Source: an uncultured Clostridia bacterium (GTDB lineage Bacteria > Bacillota > Clostridia > Christensenellales > Borkfalkiaceae). Taken from it: a DNA stretch of 27,340 nucleotides. This document shows, piece after piece, positions 1 through 7,659 of the stretch. Under the pieces are notes generated by a model. It was not told the origin of the DNA, searched no databases, and worked only from the letters and a program-made list of their open reading frames with translations. Every line of letters starts with the position of its first letter. Positions within the stretch are counted from its first letter, which is position 1. Where the stretch lies: NCBI GenBank assembly GCA_937912025.1, contig CALDOZ010000005.1, positions 1 through 27,340 of the forward strand, given 5' to 3'. Made by a program: the position numbers and the translations under genes.

Positions 1-1
1 G

Positions 2-49
2 GGTTTTACCAATGTATTACGCCGTGAGTATGGCGTTAGTTTCCGCTAA
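2..49 (+). CDS. C-terminal end of an AraC-family regulator (partial, cut by window edge)
   Basis: Reading from base 2, the frame encodes GFTNVLRREYGVSFR and then a TAA stop at 47-49. This matches the end of the second helix-turn-helix of AraC/XylS regulators, where an FxxxFRxxYGxSPxxyR pattern is typical. The start and the sensor domain lie outside the window, so the regulator's ligand and targets cannot be said. It converges on the HD-domain gene, with only 23 bases between the two stops. Those bases hold a weak imperfect hairpin (GAAG/CTTC). The call rests on 15 residues, but the pattern is characteristic. Confidence 0.7.
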   Translation, partial: GFTNVLRREYGVSFR

Positions 50-72
50 AAATTAACGAAGAACCTTCACGT

Positions 73-735
73 TTAAAGGACGCGTAAATCATTAATAATA
101 AGCCCATAAGTGTACCCCATAAGTTCGGCAGCGTTTTTACACATAAACATACGTTTATGATATATTTCAAAATAATCGCTAACGGAACAAATTTTAGGGT
201 CGGTATCAATAACGGTAAATATAATTTTATTTTCTTTATCTACTTTTATATACGAACGATTTACGGCAAGATTTACCCTATCGTGAATATTCATTGACTT
301 TTTAAGCATTTTTTTGCGCACGCGTGATTTGTGAACGTCAGACTTATCTGCAATAATAAGCGCAGACGATAAAACTGATACGGGAACGCCGTTACTTTCG
401 TCGTGATTGCCAATAGCCATCATAATTTCAGCACTATCTTCATAACTCATTCCGCGCTCGGTTAAAAGTTTATACGCAAGTAGCGCTCCACTTTGAGCGT
501 GATTAAAACGAGATAAAGCGTTGCCAATATCGTGAAGATATCCTGCAATTTCGCCTAAATTAACTAGATTTTCATTAGCGCCCGTTTCTCTTAAAATTTG
601 CGCCGTCCACGACGAAACAATGCTACTGTGCCTTGTTGAATGTTCGGTATACGCAAGCGCGTCTATTTGTTTTTCACACGTTTGAATAATTGCCGTTATT
701 TCTTTATCTTTTTTAAGTTCTTTTACAGTTATCAT
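73..735 (-). CDS. HD-domain metal-dependent phosphohydrolase
   Basis: This is a 220-residue soluble protein with the HD-superfamily metal-binding pattern: His36 after an EHSTRH stretch, the paired His68-Asp69 in YLHDIGN, His111-Asp112 in IGNHD, and Asp130/Asp133 in IADKSD. HD proteins hydrolyse phosphomonoesters or phosphodiesters, often of nucleotides. The substrate of this subfamily is not evident here. The start is ATG with a GGTGA ribosome binding site 4 bases upstream. It lies 21 bases downstream of the sugar kinase and is probably cotranscribed with it. The C-terminal third (from about residue 145) has no motif I recognise. The HD fold is well supported; any specific function is not. 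Confidence 0.85.
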   Translation of the reverse strand: MITVKELKKDKEITAIIQTCEKQIDALAYTEHSTRHSSIVSSWTAQILRETGANENLVNLGEIAGYLHDIGNALSRFNHAQSGALLAYKLLTERGMSYEDSAEIMMAIGNHDESNGVPVSVLSSALIIADKSDVHKSRVRKKMLKKSMNIHDRVNLAVNRSYIKVDKENKIIFTVIDTDPKICSVSDYFEIYHKRMFMCKNAAELMGYTYGLIINDLRVL

Positions 736-756
736 ATTTCACCACATTATAAAAAA

Positions 757-1680
757 CTAAAACTTTTCAACGTGAATTTTGCCGTAAATTTCTTCGTACT
801 TATCACGATAAAACAAATTCGTACCCGGCGTTGTAACGGAAGCAGTACCCGCTGCAACGGCACACTTTAACATTTCTTCTTTACCAGCGCCACGCTCAAG
901 CATAACGCTAACCGCCGCCACCATACTATCGCCCGCGCCTACCGTTGAGTTAACCGCAACGTTAGCGCTTTTACAAAAATACGCCGTCGTACCATCGGTA
1001 AGCACCGCGCCTTCGCCACCAAGCGACAATAATACGTTTTGCGCGCCACTATCAATAAGTTTGTTACAACCCTTTAATATATCAGACTTAGTACGAATAC
1101 TACTACCAATAATATTTTCAAGTTCAGTAAGGTTAGGTTTTACCATATAAACGCCTTCTTTTAAGGCGTTTACTAGTTTTAACCCCTCGGTATCTACTAT
1201 AGTTTTTGCTTTTTTATCTACCACTTTTAAAAGTTTTTGATAATAATCGTCTTCAACACCTTTAGGGAGCGAGCCACTCATAACTACAACGGAAGAACTC
1301 TTAGATATTGTTTTAACTAAACTAATCAATTCTTCTTGCTTAGAGTAACTAACCAATTCTCCCTTATCGTTAATTTCGGTAAGCATCGACCTATTGTCTA
1401 CTATTTTATAATTTACTCTAACGCTACCTTTATCCCAAACGAAAGAATATTTAACCCCTTCATTATCAAGTCTTTGAGTAAAAAGACTTCCGTCGTTTTC
1501 AAACATAAACCCGGTAGCAAAACTGTCCCCTCCAAGTCTTCTAACGCCTATTGCCACGTTTAAAGCCTTACCCGAATAAGTTAAAATTTTATTGCTTATA
1601 CGATTCATTCTTCCAACGTTTAGTTGTTCAAGTTCCATTGTACAATCAATACTTGGGTTAGGACAAATACTTAAAATCAT
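757..1680 (-). CDS. fruK: PfkB-family hexose kinase, 1-phosphofructokinase type
   Basis: This 307-residue protein has the usual length of the 1-phosphofructokinase/tagatose-6-phosphate kinase family. It starts with the typical ICPNPSIDCTMEL. Other family motifs are SGKALNVAIGVRRLGG (about residues 36-51), GSLPKG (136-141), the KPNLTELE substrate loop (181-188) and the anion-hole/catalytic GAGDS (248-252, base Asp251). The family phosphorylates fructose-1-phosphate or tagatose-6-phosphate with ATP in the cytosol. The exact sugar cannot be read from sequence, and no PTS gene or DeoR regulator sits beside it as in a classical fru operon. The start ATG is preceded by AAGGGGAA at a somewhat long spacing of about 11 bases. 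The downstream partner is the HD phosphohydrolase. Confidence 0.8.
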   Translation of the reverse strand: MILSICPNPSIDCTMELEQLNVGRMNRISNKILTYSGKALNVAIGVRRLGGDSFATGFMFENDGSLFTQRLDNEGVKYSFVWDKGSVRVNYKIVDNRSMLTEINDKGELVSYSKQEELISLVKTISKSSSVVVMSGSLPKGVEDDYYQKLLKVVDKKAKTIVDTEGLKLVNALKEGVYMVKPNLTELENIIGSSIRTKSDILKGCNKLIDSGAQNVLLSLGGEGAVLTDGTTAYFCKSANVAVNSTVGAGDSMVAAVSVMLERGAGKEEMLKCAVAAGTASVTTPGTNLFYRDKYEEIYGKIHVEKF

Positions 1681-1728
1681 TTATTTTTATTCCCCTTATA
1701 ACTACGTTATATTCACATCATATATACA

Positions 1729-1760
1729 GCGGTAATAAAACTTAAATAAGTTATTACCGC
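1729..1760 (-). terminator. Hairpin downstream of the EF-G-like gene
   Basis: There is a perfect 10-bp inverted repeat, GCGGTAATAA (1729-1738) and TTATTACCGC (1751-1760). A smaller CTTA-AA-TAAG stem nests in the loop. It begins 12 bases after the stop of the EF-G-like gene. On the minus strand it is followed by TGTATATATG rather than a U-run, so it may be an inefficient terminator or an RNA-stabilising stem before the kinase gene. Confidence 0.5.
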
Positions 1761-1771
1761 CGTTTAGTTAA

Positions 1772-3817
1772 TTATGCTTCTTTTTTTGCTTCAGCAATTA
1801 TTTTTGCTTGTTGGTCAAAGGTTACTTCTTCATAACGCGCAAATTCAATAGTGAACTTACCACGCGCTTGAGTAAGCGAACGAAGGTCAGTAGCGTATTC
1901 GAGAGTTTCACTTTCAGGAATATCTGCTATAATAATCGCTTTATCTCCGTCTTGTTCAGTACCTAAAATTCTACCGCGACGTTTATTAATATCGCCCATA
2001 ATATCGCCAAGATAACTATCGGGAACAGTTATAACAACTTTCATAATAGGCTCTAAAATTACAGGATTTGCATTTTTAATACCTTCGCCAAAAGCAATTT
2101 TAGCAGCGGATACAAAGGCAACTTCTTTACTGTCAACAGGGTGCATTTTACCGTCAAAAAGCGTTGCTTTAAGGTTGATTACAGGATATCCTGCTAAAAT
2201 ACCCGTTTTGATTGCTTCGCGTAAGCCTTTATCAACTGCAGGTATAAAACTGTTAGAGATTGCACCACCAACGATAGCGTCTACAAACTCGTATTCACCG
2301 TCCGCCGCGCCAGGTTCAAATCTAATTTTACAGTTACCGTATTGACCAGCGCCACCACTTTGTTTTTTGTGCGTACCTTCGCCTTCAGCCATCTTCTTGA
2401 TAGTTTCTTTATAAGCAATTTTAGGAACGCCAAGCACGGCTTCAACACCAAATTTAGATTTAAGTTTTTTGCATAAAACTTGAAGTTGCATTGCGCCAAT
2501 ACCAGCAATAATCATTTCGCCAGTATCTGGATTTTTACTTACGCTAAACGAAATATCTTCGTCGGCAAGTTTAGAAAGACCTGCAAAAATTTTATCTTCT
2601 TCACCTTTTTTAGAAGCAGATACAGTTCTTTTATACATAGGCGACGGAACTTCAAACATTTTAAATTCAGTTTGGTTAGTTTCGTATAAAGTGTCGCCCG
2701 TTTTAACGTCGTTAAGTTTATTAAGCGCGCCAATATCACCCGCTATAATTTCAGTAGCAGAGTCTTGCTTTTTACCTTTAATAAAGTAAGTAGCGCCAAT
2801 TTTTTCTTCTCTACCGTCGCTTGAAACTTTAAGCGTCATACCCGATTTAAGTTTACCAGATATAACTTTAACGTAGTTAAGTCTTCCTAAATACGGATCT
2901 ACCACCGTTTTAAATACACGAAGTACCGTTTGAGAATTTTCGTTAGGAGAAACGGGAACTTTAAACGAACCTTTTACAGTTGCGCGTTGTAAGCCAGCGT
3001 CTTTAGGGCTTGGAAGAGTAGATATAATTTTATCCATTAAGTTGAACACGCCGTGGTTTTTAGCGGCGCTACCGCCAAGAACGGTAATAGTTGAGCAAGA
3101 ATTAATACCCTTTTTAACGCCAAGTTCAATTTCTTCTGGGCTAAGTTCACCGTCAGTAAAGAATTTTTCAAGTAACGCTTCGTCGTTTTCGGCAGCGGCT
3201 TCAGTAATAGCAAGTTTTGCTTCTTCGTAAGCGTCAAGCAAATAATCAGGAATAGGATATTCGTTTCTTTCCCAATCTCTTAACACGCCGTAAGCAACTT
3301 TAACAAAGCCTTTCATTTTACCGTCTACCATATTAGGTATAATCATAGGCGCAATTTTGTGGCCGTATTTTTCTTTGATAGCGTTTACAGTTTTAATAAA
3401 GTCAGTATTATCTTTATCTAAACCGTTAATGAAAAGCATTGCAGGAATTTCGTGTTCAACGCAGTAATCAATGGCTTTTTCAGTACCAACGGTAAGCGTA
3501 CCGCCAGCGCCAGAAACGATAATAGCTGAGTCGGCAACGGCGAGCGCTTGAACCATTTCACATTCAAAATCGTAAAATCCAGGAACGTCAATAATATTGA
3601 ACTTATAACCTTTATACTCTCCATACGCGCAAGCAAGGCTTATTGAAGATTTTTTGTTTATTTCTTCAGCATCAAAGTCCATAACGGTGTTACCGTCTTC
3701 AACTTTACCTTGTCTATCTATCATACCCATATTGAGTAAGATTGCTTCTGCAAGAGTAGTTTTACCCTCACCACTGTGTCCGATTAATGCAACGTTTCTA
3801 ATTTTGTCTACATCCAT
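1772..3817 (-). CDS. EF-G-like translational GTPase (divergent, EF-G2 type)
   Basis: This 681-residue protein has EF-G domain order: an N-terminal GTPase domain, a domain II beta-barrel (about 290-390), and domains III-V with an ending like that of EF-G. The GTPase motifs are unusual. G1 is GHSGEGKTT (13-21). Switch I reads EEINKKSSIS where translocases have ERGITI. G3 is DVPGFYDF (77-84), not DTPGHVDF, so the catalytic His is replaced by Phe. G4 is NGLD (131-134), not NKMD. This pattern is typical of a second EF-G-like family found in many Clostridia, whose role is less clear than that of canonical FusA. The neighbourhood lacks rpsL, rpsG and tuf, as expected for a paralogue. It starts ATGGATGTA with an AGGAA ribosome binding site and has its own promoter. 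Confidence 0.85.
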   Translation of the reverse strand: MDVDKIRNVALIGHSGEGKTTLAEAILLNMGMIDRQGKVEDGNTVMDFDAEEINKKSSISLACAYGEYKGYKFNIIDVPGFYDFECEMVQALAVADSAIIVSGAGGTLTVGTEKAIDYCVEHEIPAMLFINGLDKDNTDFIKTVNAIKEKYGHKIAPMIIPNMVDGKMKGFVKVAYGVLRDWERNEYPIPDYLLDAYEEAKLAITEAAAENDEALLEKFFTDGELSPEEIELGVKKGINSCSTITVLGGSAAKNHGVFNLMDKIISTLPSPKDAGLQRATVKGSFKVPVSPNENSQTVLRVFKTVVDPYLGRLNYVKVISGKLKSGMTLKVSSDGREEKIGATYFIKGKKQDSATEIIAGDIGALNKLNDVKTGDTLYETNQTEFKMFEVPSPMYKRTVSASKKGEEDKIFAGLSKLADEDISFSVSKNPDTGEMIIAGIGAMQLQVLCKKLKSKFGVEAVLGVPKIAYKETIKKMAEGEGTHKKQSGGAGQYGNCKIRFEPGAADGEYEFVDAIVGGAISNSFIPAVDKGLREAIKTGILAGYPVINLKATLFDGKMHPVDSKEVAFVSAAKIAFGEGIKNANPVILEPIMKVVITVPDSYLGDIMGDINKRRGRILGTEQDGDKAIIIADIPESETLEYATDLRSLTQARGKFTIEFARYEEVTFDQQAKIIAEAKKEA

Positions 3818-3847
3818 AATAGTAATTCCTTATCAGTATATTTATTA

Positions 3848-3865
3848 AAAGGCTCTATTGCCTTT
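3848..3865 (-). promoter_or_regulatory. Small hairpin in the 5' leader of the EF-G-like gene
   Basis: AAAGGC (3848-3853) and GCCTTT (3860-3865) form a 6-bp stem with a 6-base loop. It lies just downstream of the predicted transcription start (about 3870) and about 30 bases before the start codon. It may simply protect the 5' end of the mRNA; no regulator is implied by the sequence. Confidence 0.4.
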
Positions 3866-3876
3866 CGTATACGTTA

Positions 3877-3905
3877 ATTATATACCAAAACTTTTGCTTT
3901 TTCAA
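3877..3905 (-). promoter_or_regulatory. Vegetative (SigA-type) promoter of the EF-G-like gene
   Basis: On the minus strand, TTGAAA (3900-3905) and TATAAT (3877-3882) are separated by exactly 17 bases. The expected start is near 3870, giving a leader of about 53 bases before ATG at 3817. The -10 box is a perfect match and the -35 box matches 5 of 6. Confidence 0.8.
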
Positions 3906-3960
3906 TAGGCAATTTTTAATTTAACGAAATTTTAACTCATTTTTTATAAAAAAGACAAAT

Positions 3961-4003
3961 AATTGCGTATTTTTACCCGTTTTTGAGCAAAAAACACGCA
4001 ATT
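3961..4003 (-). terminator. Probable terminator downstream of spoIVA
   Basis: AATTGCGTATTTTT (3961-3974) pairs with AAAAACACGCAATT (3990-4003) with one mismatch, around a 15-base loop. It lies about 40 bases after the spoIVA stop. On the minus strand the stem is followed by ATTTGTCTTTTTT, so a U-run exists but is offset by several bases. Confidence 0.5.
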
Positions 4004-4044
4004 AGATAATTTCTTAACAATATTTCTGCTTTTTTAAGCAAATA

Positions 4045-5523
4045 TCAAATCAAAATGCAAATAACGTTACCCTTTCTTTCATTTATAATTTTAGTTACCG
4101 TCTTTTTCATTTTGCTTTTCGTTTCTTCTTTCATTGAATGTATTTTAGACGCTATTTCATTAGACACTATGCTTGAAAGCGGTTTACCAAATACGTTTGT
4201 ATCCCATACTTTTTGAGCGTCTTTTTTATACTCTTCTTTAATAAATTCAGCATAATCACCGCATTGCTGTTTTGTGCCGTATATAGGCGTTACTTCGGCA
4301 TCGAGATTAATTTTTATTAAATGCATACACGAACTGCCCGCTTTGAGTTTAACTCCGTATCTTCCGCCTTGACGAATAATTTCGGGTTCTTTAAGCGTCA
4401 TTTCGCTATCGCTAGGCACAACTATTCCGTAACCGTTTTCATCAACTTCCATAAGCGCCGACTTTAACTTGCGATAGTTATTTTTTGCTTCGTTAAGTTC
4501 TTTAACGTAAGACATAAGTTTGTACTCGCCGTCAATTTCGTCGCCTGCAACTTCGCTTAACAATTCAAAAAATAATCCTTTTTCGGGTTCAACGTCGTAC
4601 ACGACTTTACCTTCGCCAAGTAGCGCCGACGTTTCTTTTACGTTTTTTACACCCGTTACGCCTTTTAGCGCTTCTATCAAAACGCTTGAGTGCTTCATTT
4701 TTTCAATGAGTGGCGATACTTCTTTTATTGCGCTTATAATGCTAGACACAACTTTACTTTCAGGCGGTAAAAGTTGCATCCATTTAGGAATAGACACGTC
4801 GAACGTGCGCATAGGAAATTCAAGTAAAACTTGCTGTAAAACTCCACTTAACTCATCGGCAGTTGCGTTCTTAGCGTCAAGCGGAACGACTGTAACTCCG
4901 TACTTATTTTTTAAATCTTCAGCAAGTTTTTGACATTCTTTACCATTTGGATTATTTGAGTTTAATACTATTACGAAAGGTTTATTAGAGTTTACTAGTT
5001 TACTAACCGCCTTTTCTTCGGCTTTGACGTAACTGTTTCTATCAATATCGCAAACAGTACCGTCAGTCGTTACTAAAACGCCTATCGTTGAATGTTCGCT
5101 AATTACTTTTTCAGTACCTATTTCCGCCGCCTTTTCAAAAGGTATAGGCTCGGCATTCCAAGGCGTTTTAACAAGTCTTGGCAAATCGTCTTCTTTATCG
5201 CCAATAGCGCCGTCAACCATAAAACCAACGCAATCTATAAGCCTAATTTTACAAGTAGCCTTACCTTTTAGCGCAATTTTAACGGCTTCGGACGGAACGA
5301 ATTTAGGCTCGGTTGTAGTTATAGTTTTACCAACTCCCGACACCGGCATCTCGTCAATTGCTATTTGTTTTTTGTTTTTGTTTTGTATGTTGGGGGCAAC
5401 TATCAAATCGGTAAACCTTGTAATAAACGTAGACTTGCCCGTTCTTACAGGACCTACAACACCAATATATACGTCACCGCCCGTGCGTTTTGCAATATCT
5501 TTATATATATCAAATTTTTCCAC
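4045..5523 (-). CDS. spoIVA: Stage IV sporulation protein A, spore-coat basement ATPase
   Basis: SpoIVA is the ATPase that polymerises on the outer forespore membrane and anchors the spore coat in the mother cell. The 492-residue length equals that of the Bacillus subtilis protein. The N-terminus (EKFDIYKDIAKRTGGDVYIG) and the Walker A box GPVRTGKST (24-32) are highly conserved, and a Walker B-like RLIDCVGFMVDGA follows. The C-terminal region carries the family's conserved tail ending in ICILI. The start is a GTG with a near-ideal AGGAGG site 8 bases upstream (5532-5537). It lies downstream of plsY but seems to be expressed separately: a SigE-like promoter and a hairpin burying the ribosome binding site lie in the gap. 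It is strong evidence that this organism makes endospores. Confidence 0.97.
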   Translation of the reverse strand: MEKFDIYKDIAKRTGGDVYIGVVGPVRTGKSTFITRFTDLIVAPNIQNKNKKQIAIDEMPVSGVGKTITTTEPKFVPSEAVKIALKGKATCKIRLIDCVGFMVDGAIGDKEDDLPRLVKTPWNAEPIPFEKAAEIGTEKVISEHSTIGVLVTTDGTVCDIDRNSYVKAEEKAVSKLVNSNKPFVIVLNSNNPNGKECQKLAEDLKNKYGVTVVPLDAKNATADELSGVLQQVLLEFPMRTFDVSIPKWMQLLPPESKVVSSIISAIKEVSPLIEKMKHSSVLIEALKGVTGVKNVKETSALLGEGKVVYDVEPEKGLFFELLSEVAGDEIDGEYKLMSYVKELNEAKNNYRKLKSALMEVDENGYGIVVPSDSEMTLKEPEIIRQGGRYGVKLKAGSSCMHLIKINLDAEVTPIYGTKQQCGDYAEFIKEEYKKDAQKVWDTNVFGKPLSSIVSNEIASKIHSMKEETKSKMKKTVTKIINERKGNVICILI

Positions 5524-5525
5524 AG

Positions 5526-5572
5526 AAAAAACCTCCTCGGCTACTTTATAAAAGTATATGAGAAGGTTTTTT
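5526..5572 (-). terminator. Terminator-like hairpin containing the spoIVA ribosome binding site
   Basis: AAAAAACCTCCT (5526-5537) and AGAAGGTTTTTT (5561-5572) form a 12-bp stem on minus-strand RNA with one G-U pair. Inside it, TACTTT (5542-5547) pairs with AAAGTA (5551-5556) around a 3-base loop, separated from the outer stem by a 4x4 internal loop. The 3' arm ends in six U residues, so it can end the plsY transcript. The same arm contains the AGGAGG of spoIVA, so any read-through message would have this site paired. Confidence 0.65.
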
Positions 5573-5581
5573 AGTTTATGA
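5553..5581 (-). promoter_or_regulatory. Candidate SigE (mother-cell) promoter of spoIVA
   Basis: On the minus strand CATATACT (5553-5560) matches 6 of 8 positions of the SigE -10 consensus CATACAAT. TCATAAA (5575-5581) lies 14 bases upstream, the usual SigE spacing, and partly matches the -35 element. The predicted start near 5546 gives a 23-base leader that retains the ribosome binding site. SigE control of spoIVA is established in B. subtilis; here it is inferred from sequence. Confidence 0.55.
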
Positions 5582-6343
5582 ATTATTTTCTTCGTTGTTT
5601 TGTTTTTCTTTTTTAAGTTTGCGTTTTATGAGCGACTCTCTAACCATTTGCAACCAATTAGTAGGATGTTCTTCCCCCGCCATAAGACGTTTTATGTTTT
5701 GCCTATGCGCGTACCAAGTAAGGAATATTATTGATATTACGAATATGTTAGATATAACTGCTACGAATACTTGAGTAGTTGATACTATTTGGTTTTGAAT
5801 ATAACTTTCATACACCCATAAGCAAGTTGCGAATGCAGGTGGAGTCGTTGCTATGAACGAACCCATTGCTCCAACTTCGGTAATAAAAATAAATACTATT
5901 GCAATTATTCCGCTTACAAGCGCAACCTTAGGACTACATACCGCAAATACGCCGATAGTAGTCGCTATACCCTTACCCCCTTTAAACTTCATAAATACGG
6001 GAAAAACGTGACCGAGTACGGCAAAGAAACCGCACATTACTTTAGCAACCATTCCAACGTGAAGTTCAGTTCCGTTAAAGTAAAACTTATCGTAAACGAG
6101 CATTGCTACCAAAGTAGGTAAAGCGCCTTTAAAAATATCTAATACTAAAGTTAAAACGCCTATACCCAAACCAAAGTTACGGCTCATATTTAAAGTGCCT
6201 GGATTACCGCTACCAAGTTTACGAATATCCTTTTTCTTTATAAGAGATATGATAACCGCAAAATTTATATTACCTATTAAGTAAGAACAAAGGGCAAAAA
6301 TTAAAAATTGCCACCAAAGTTGTCCTATAGTTAAATACAGCAT
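5576..6343 (-). CDS. plsY: Glycerol-3-phosphate acyltransferase PlsY
   Basis: PlsY is a membrane enzyme that transfers an acyl group from acyl-phosphate to glycerol-3-phosphate, the first step of phospholipid synthesis. The family motifs are present: GSGNPGTLNMSRNFG near residue 42, a KFKGGKGIATTIGVF loop near 120, and a later conserved Glu-containing loop. Several hydrophobic helices are evident, including the N-terminal one. At 255 residues it is longer than the usual 200 or so because of a charged C-terminal extension (KRKLKKEKQNNEENNS). Its ATG overlaps the der stop by one base (TAATG), indicating translational coupling. Its stop codon lies in the promoter region of spoIVA. In many Clostridia gpsA follows plsY; here it does not. 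Confidence 0.95.
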   Translation of the reverse strand: MLYLTIGQLWWQFLIFALCSYLIGNINFAVIISLIKKKDIRKLGSGNPGTLNMSRNFGLGIGVLTLVLDIFKGALPTLVAMLVYDKFYFNGTELHVGMVAKVMCGFFAVLGHVFPVFMKFKGGKGIATTIGVFAVCSPKVALVSGIIAIVFIFITEVGAMGSFIATTPPAFATCLWVYESYIQNQIVSTTQVFVAVISNIFVISIIFLTWYAHRQNIKRLMAGEEHPTNWLQMVRESLIKRKLKKEKQNNEENNS

Positions 6344-7659
6344 TATTTGTCCTCCGTCTTTTCACGAATAATAAGTCTAATAGGCGTACCGCTAAAATCA
6401 ACGGCATTTCTTAAAGTGTTTTCTAAAAAGCGTTTGTAACTAAAATGCATTAATTCCGAGTTGTTTACGAATAACACGAAAGTAGGCGGTTCAACCCCGT
6501 CTTGTACGGTATAGTAAATTTTTAATCTTCTACCGTTTTTCGTTGGTGGCTCGGTTGCCCTAACGGCATCGCTAATAAGGTCGTTTAACGTACCCGTTGA
6601 TAAGCGACGGCGAGCGTTTTCAAGCGCTTCGTTTGCTATTTTTAAAACTTTTTCAGCTCTTAACCCCGTTTTTGCCGATATAAATATGCTTTTATAGTAG
6701 TCCATAAACGCTAAGTCAGAGTCTAATTTCTTTTTAAACGATTCAATGGTAAACGTGTCTTTTTCAACGGCGTCCCACTTATTCATAACGACTACGGACG
6801 GTTTACCCTGTTCGTGTATATAACCTAAAATTTTAACGTCTTGCTCGGTTAAACCTTCAGTACTATCAATAACCGCTAAACAAACGTCCGCCCTTCTAAT
6901 AGAAGCGAGCGCGCGTATTACGCTATAATATTCTACGTCTTCGTTAACGGCTTTTTTCTTTCTAATACCCGCCGTATCGATAATCATATACTTTTGACCG
7001 TTAAGTTCAAAAGGCGTGTCGATAGAGTCGCGAGTAGTTCCCGCTATGCCCGACACGATAGTTCTATCATAGCCGAGTAAACGGTTTGTAAGGCTTGATT
7101 TCCCGGCGTTTGGCTTACCTACTATTGCGATTTTAATATATTCGCTTTGTTCAGTTTCGTCAACCGCGTCAAAGTACGAGCAAATTTCGTCAAGTAAGTC
7201 GCCAAGACCTTTACCTTGCTCACACGAAATACCAAAAGGCTCGCCAAGACCAAGTTCATAATAATCAAAAAGAGTAGTCGTGTCGTAATTATCAAGTTTA
7301 TTAACGGCAAGTACGATAGGTTTTCCGCTACGGCGAAGCATTGATGCAACCTCTTCGTCAGACGCGGTAAGACCGCCTTTTACGTCACACATAAACAAAA
7401 TAACGTCGGCAGTTTCAATGGCTATTTCGGCTTGTTTTTTAATATGCCTCCACATTTCGTCTTGCGATTTAAGTTCAATACCGCCCGTATCTATAAGGGT
7501 AAAACTTTTTCCGCACCATTCGGCATCACAATAAATTCTATCGCGAGTAACGCCGGGGCGATTTTCAACGATAGATATTTTTTTACCCGTTATTTTATTA
7601 AAAAACGTCGATTTACCAACGTTTGGTCTGCCTACAACGGCAACTATAGGTTTACTCAT
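6343..7659 (-). CDS. der: Ribosome-assembly GTPase Der (EngA)
   Basis: Der is an essential double-GTPase that helps mature the 50S ribosomal subunit. The two tandem G domains are both intact: GRPNVGKS (10-17), DTGGI (57-61) and NKLD (120-123) in the first, and GKPNAGKS (181-188), DTAGI and NKWD in the second. The C-terminal KH-like domain follows, including the conserved LKIYYTVQ region and PPTFVLFVN. At 438 residues it has family length. The start ATG overlaps the upstream DUF512 stop as ATGA, and its stop overlaps the plsY start, so it is the middle gene of a coupled three-gene operon. Confidence 0.97.
   Translation of the reverse strand: MSKPIVAVVGRPNVGKSTFFNKITGKKISIVENRPGVTRDRIYCDAEWCGKSFTLIDTGGIELKSQDEMWRHIKKQAEIAIETADVILFMCDVKGGLTASDEEVASMLRRSGKPIVLAVNKLDNYDTTTLFDYYELGLGEPFGISCEQGKGLGDLLDEICSYFDAVDETEQSEYIKIAIVGKPNAGKSSLTNRLLGYDRTIVSGIAGTTRDSIDTPFELNGQKYMIIDTAGIRKKKAVNEDVEYYSVIRALASIRRADVCLAVIDSTEGLTEQDVKILGYIHEQGKPSVVVMNKWDAVEKDTFTIESFKKKLDSDLAFMDYYKSIFISAKTGLRAEKVLKIANEALENARRRLSTGTLNDLISDAVRATEPPTKNGRRLKIYYTVQDGVEPPTFVLFVNNSELMHFSYKRFLENTLRNAVDFSGTPIRLIIREKTEDK

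Noticed and set aside
2281..2739. Overlapping minus- and plus-strand ORFs inside the EF-G-like gene, and similar ones inside spoIVA, der, dnaA and glnN
   Set aside because: They are Leu/Lys- or Ser/Phe-rich antiphase readings with no ribosome sites and no recognisable domains.
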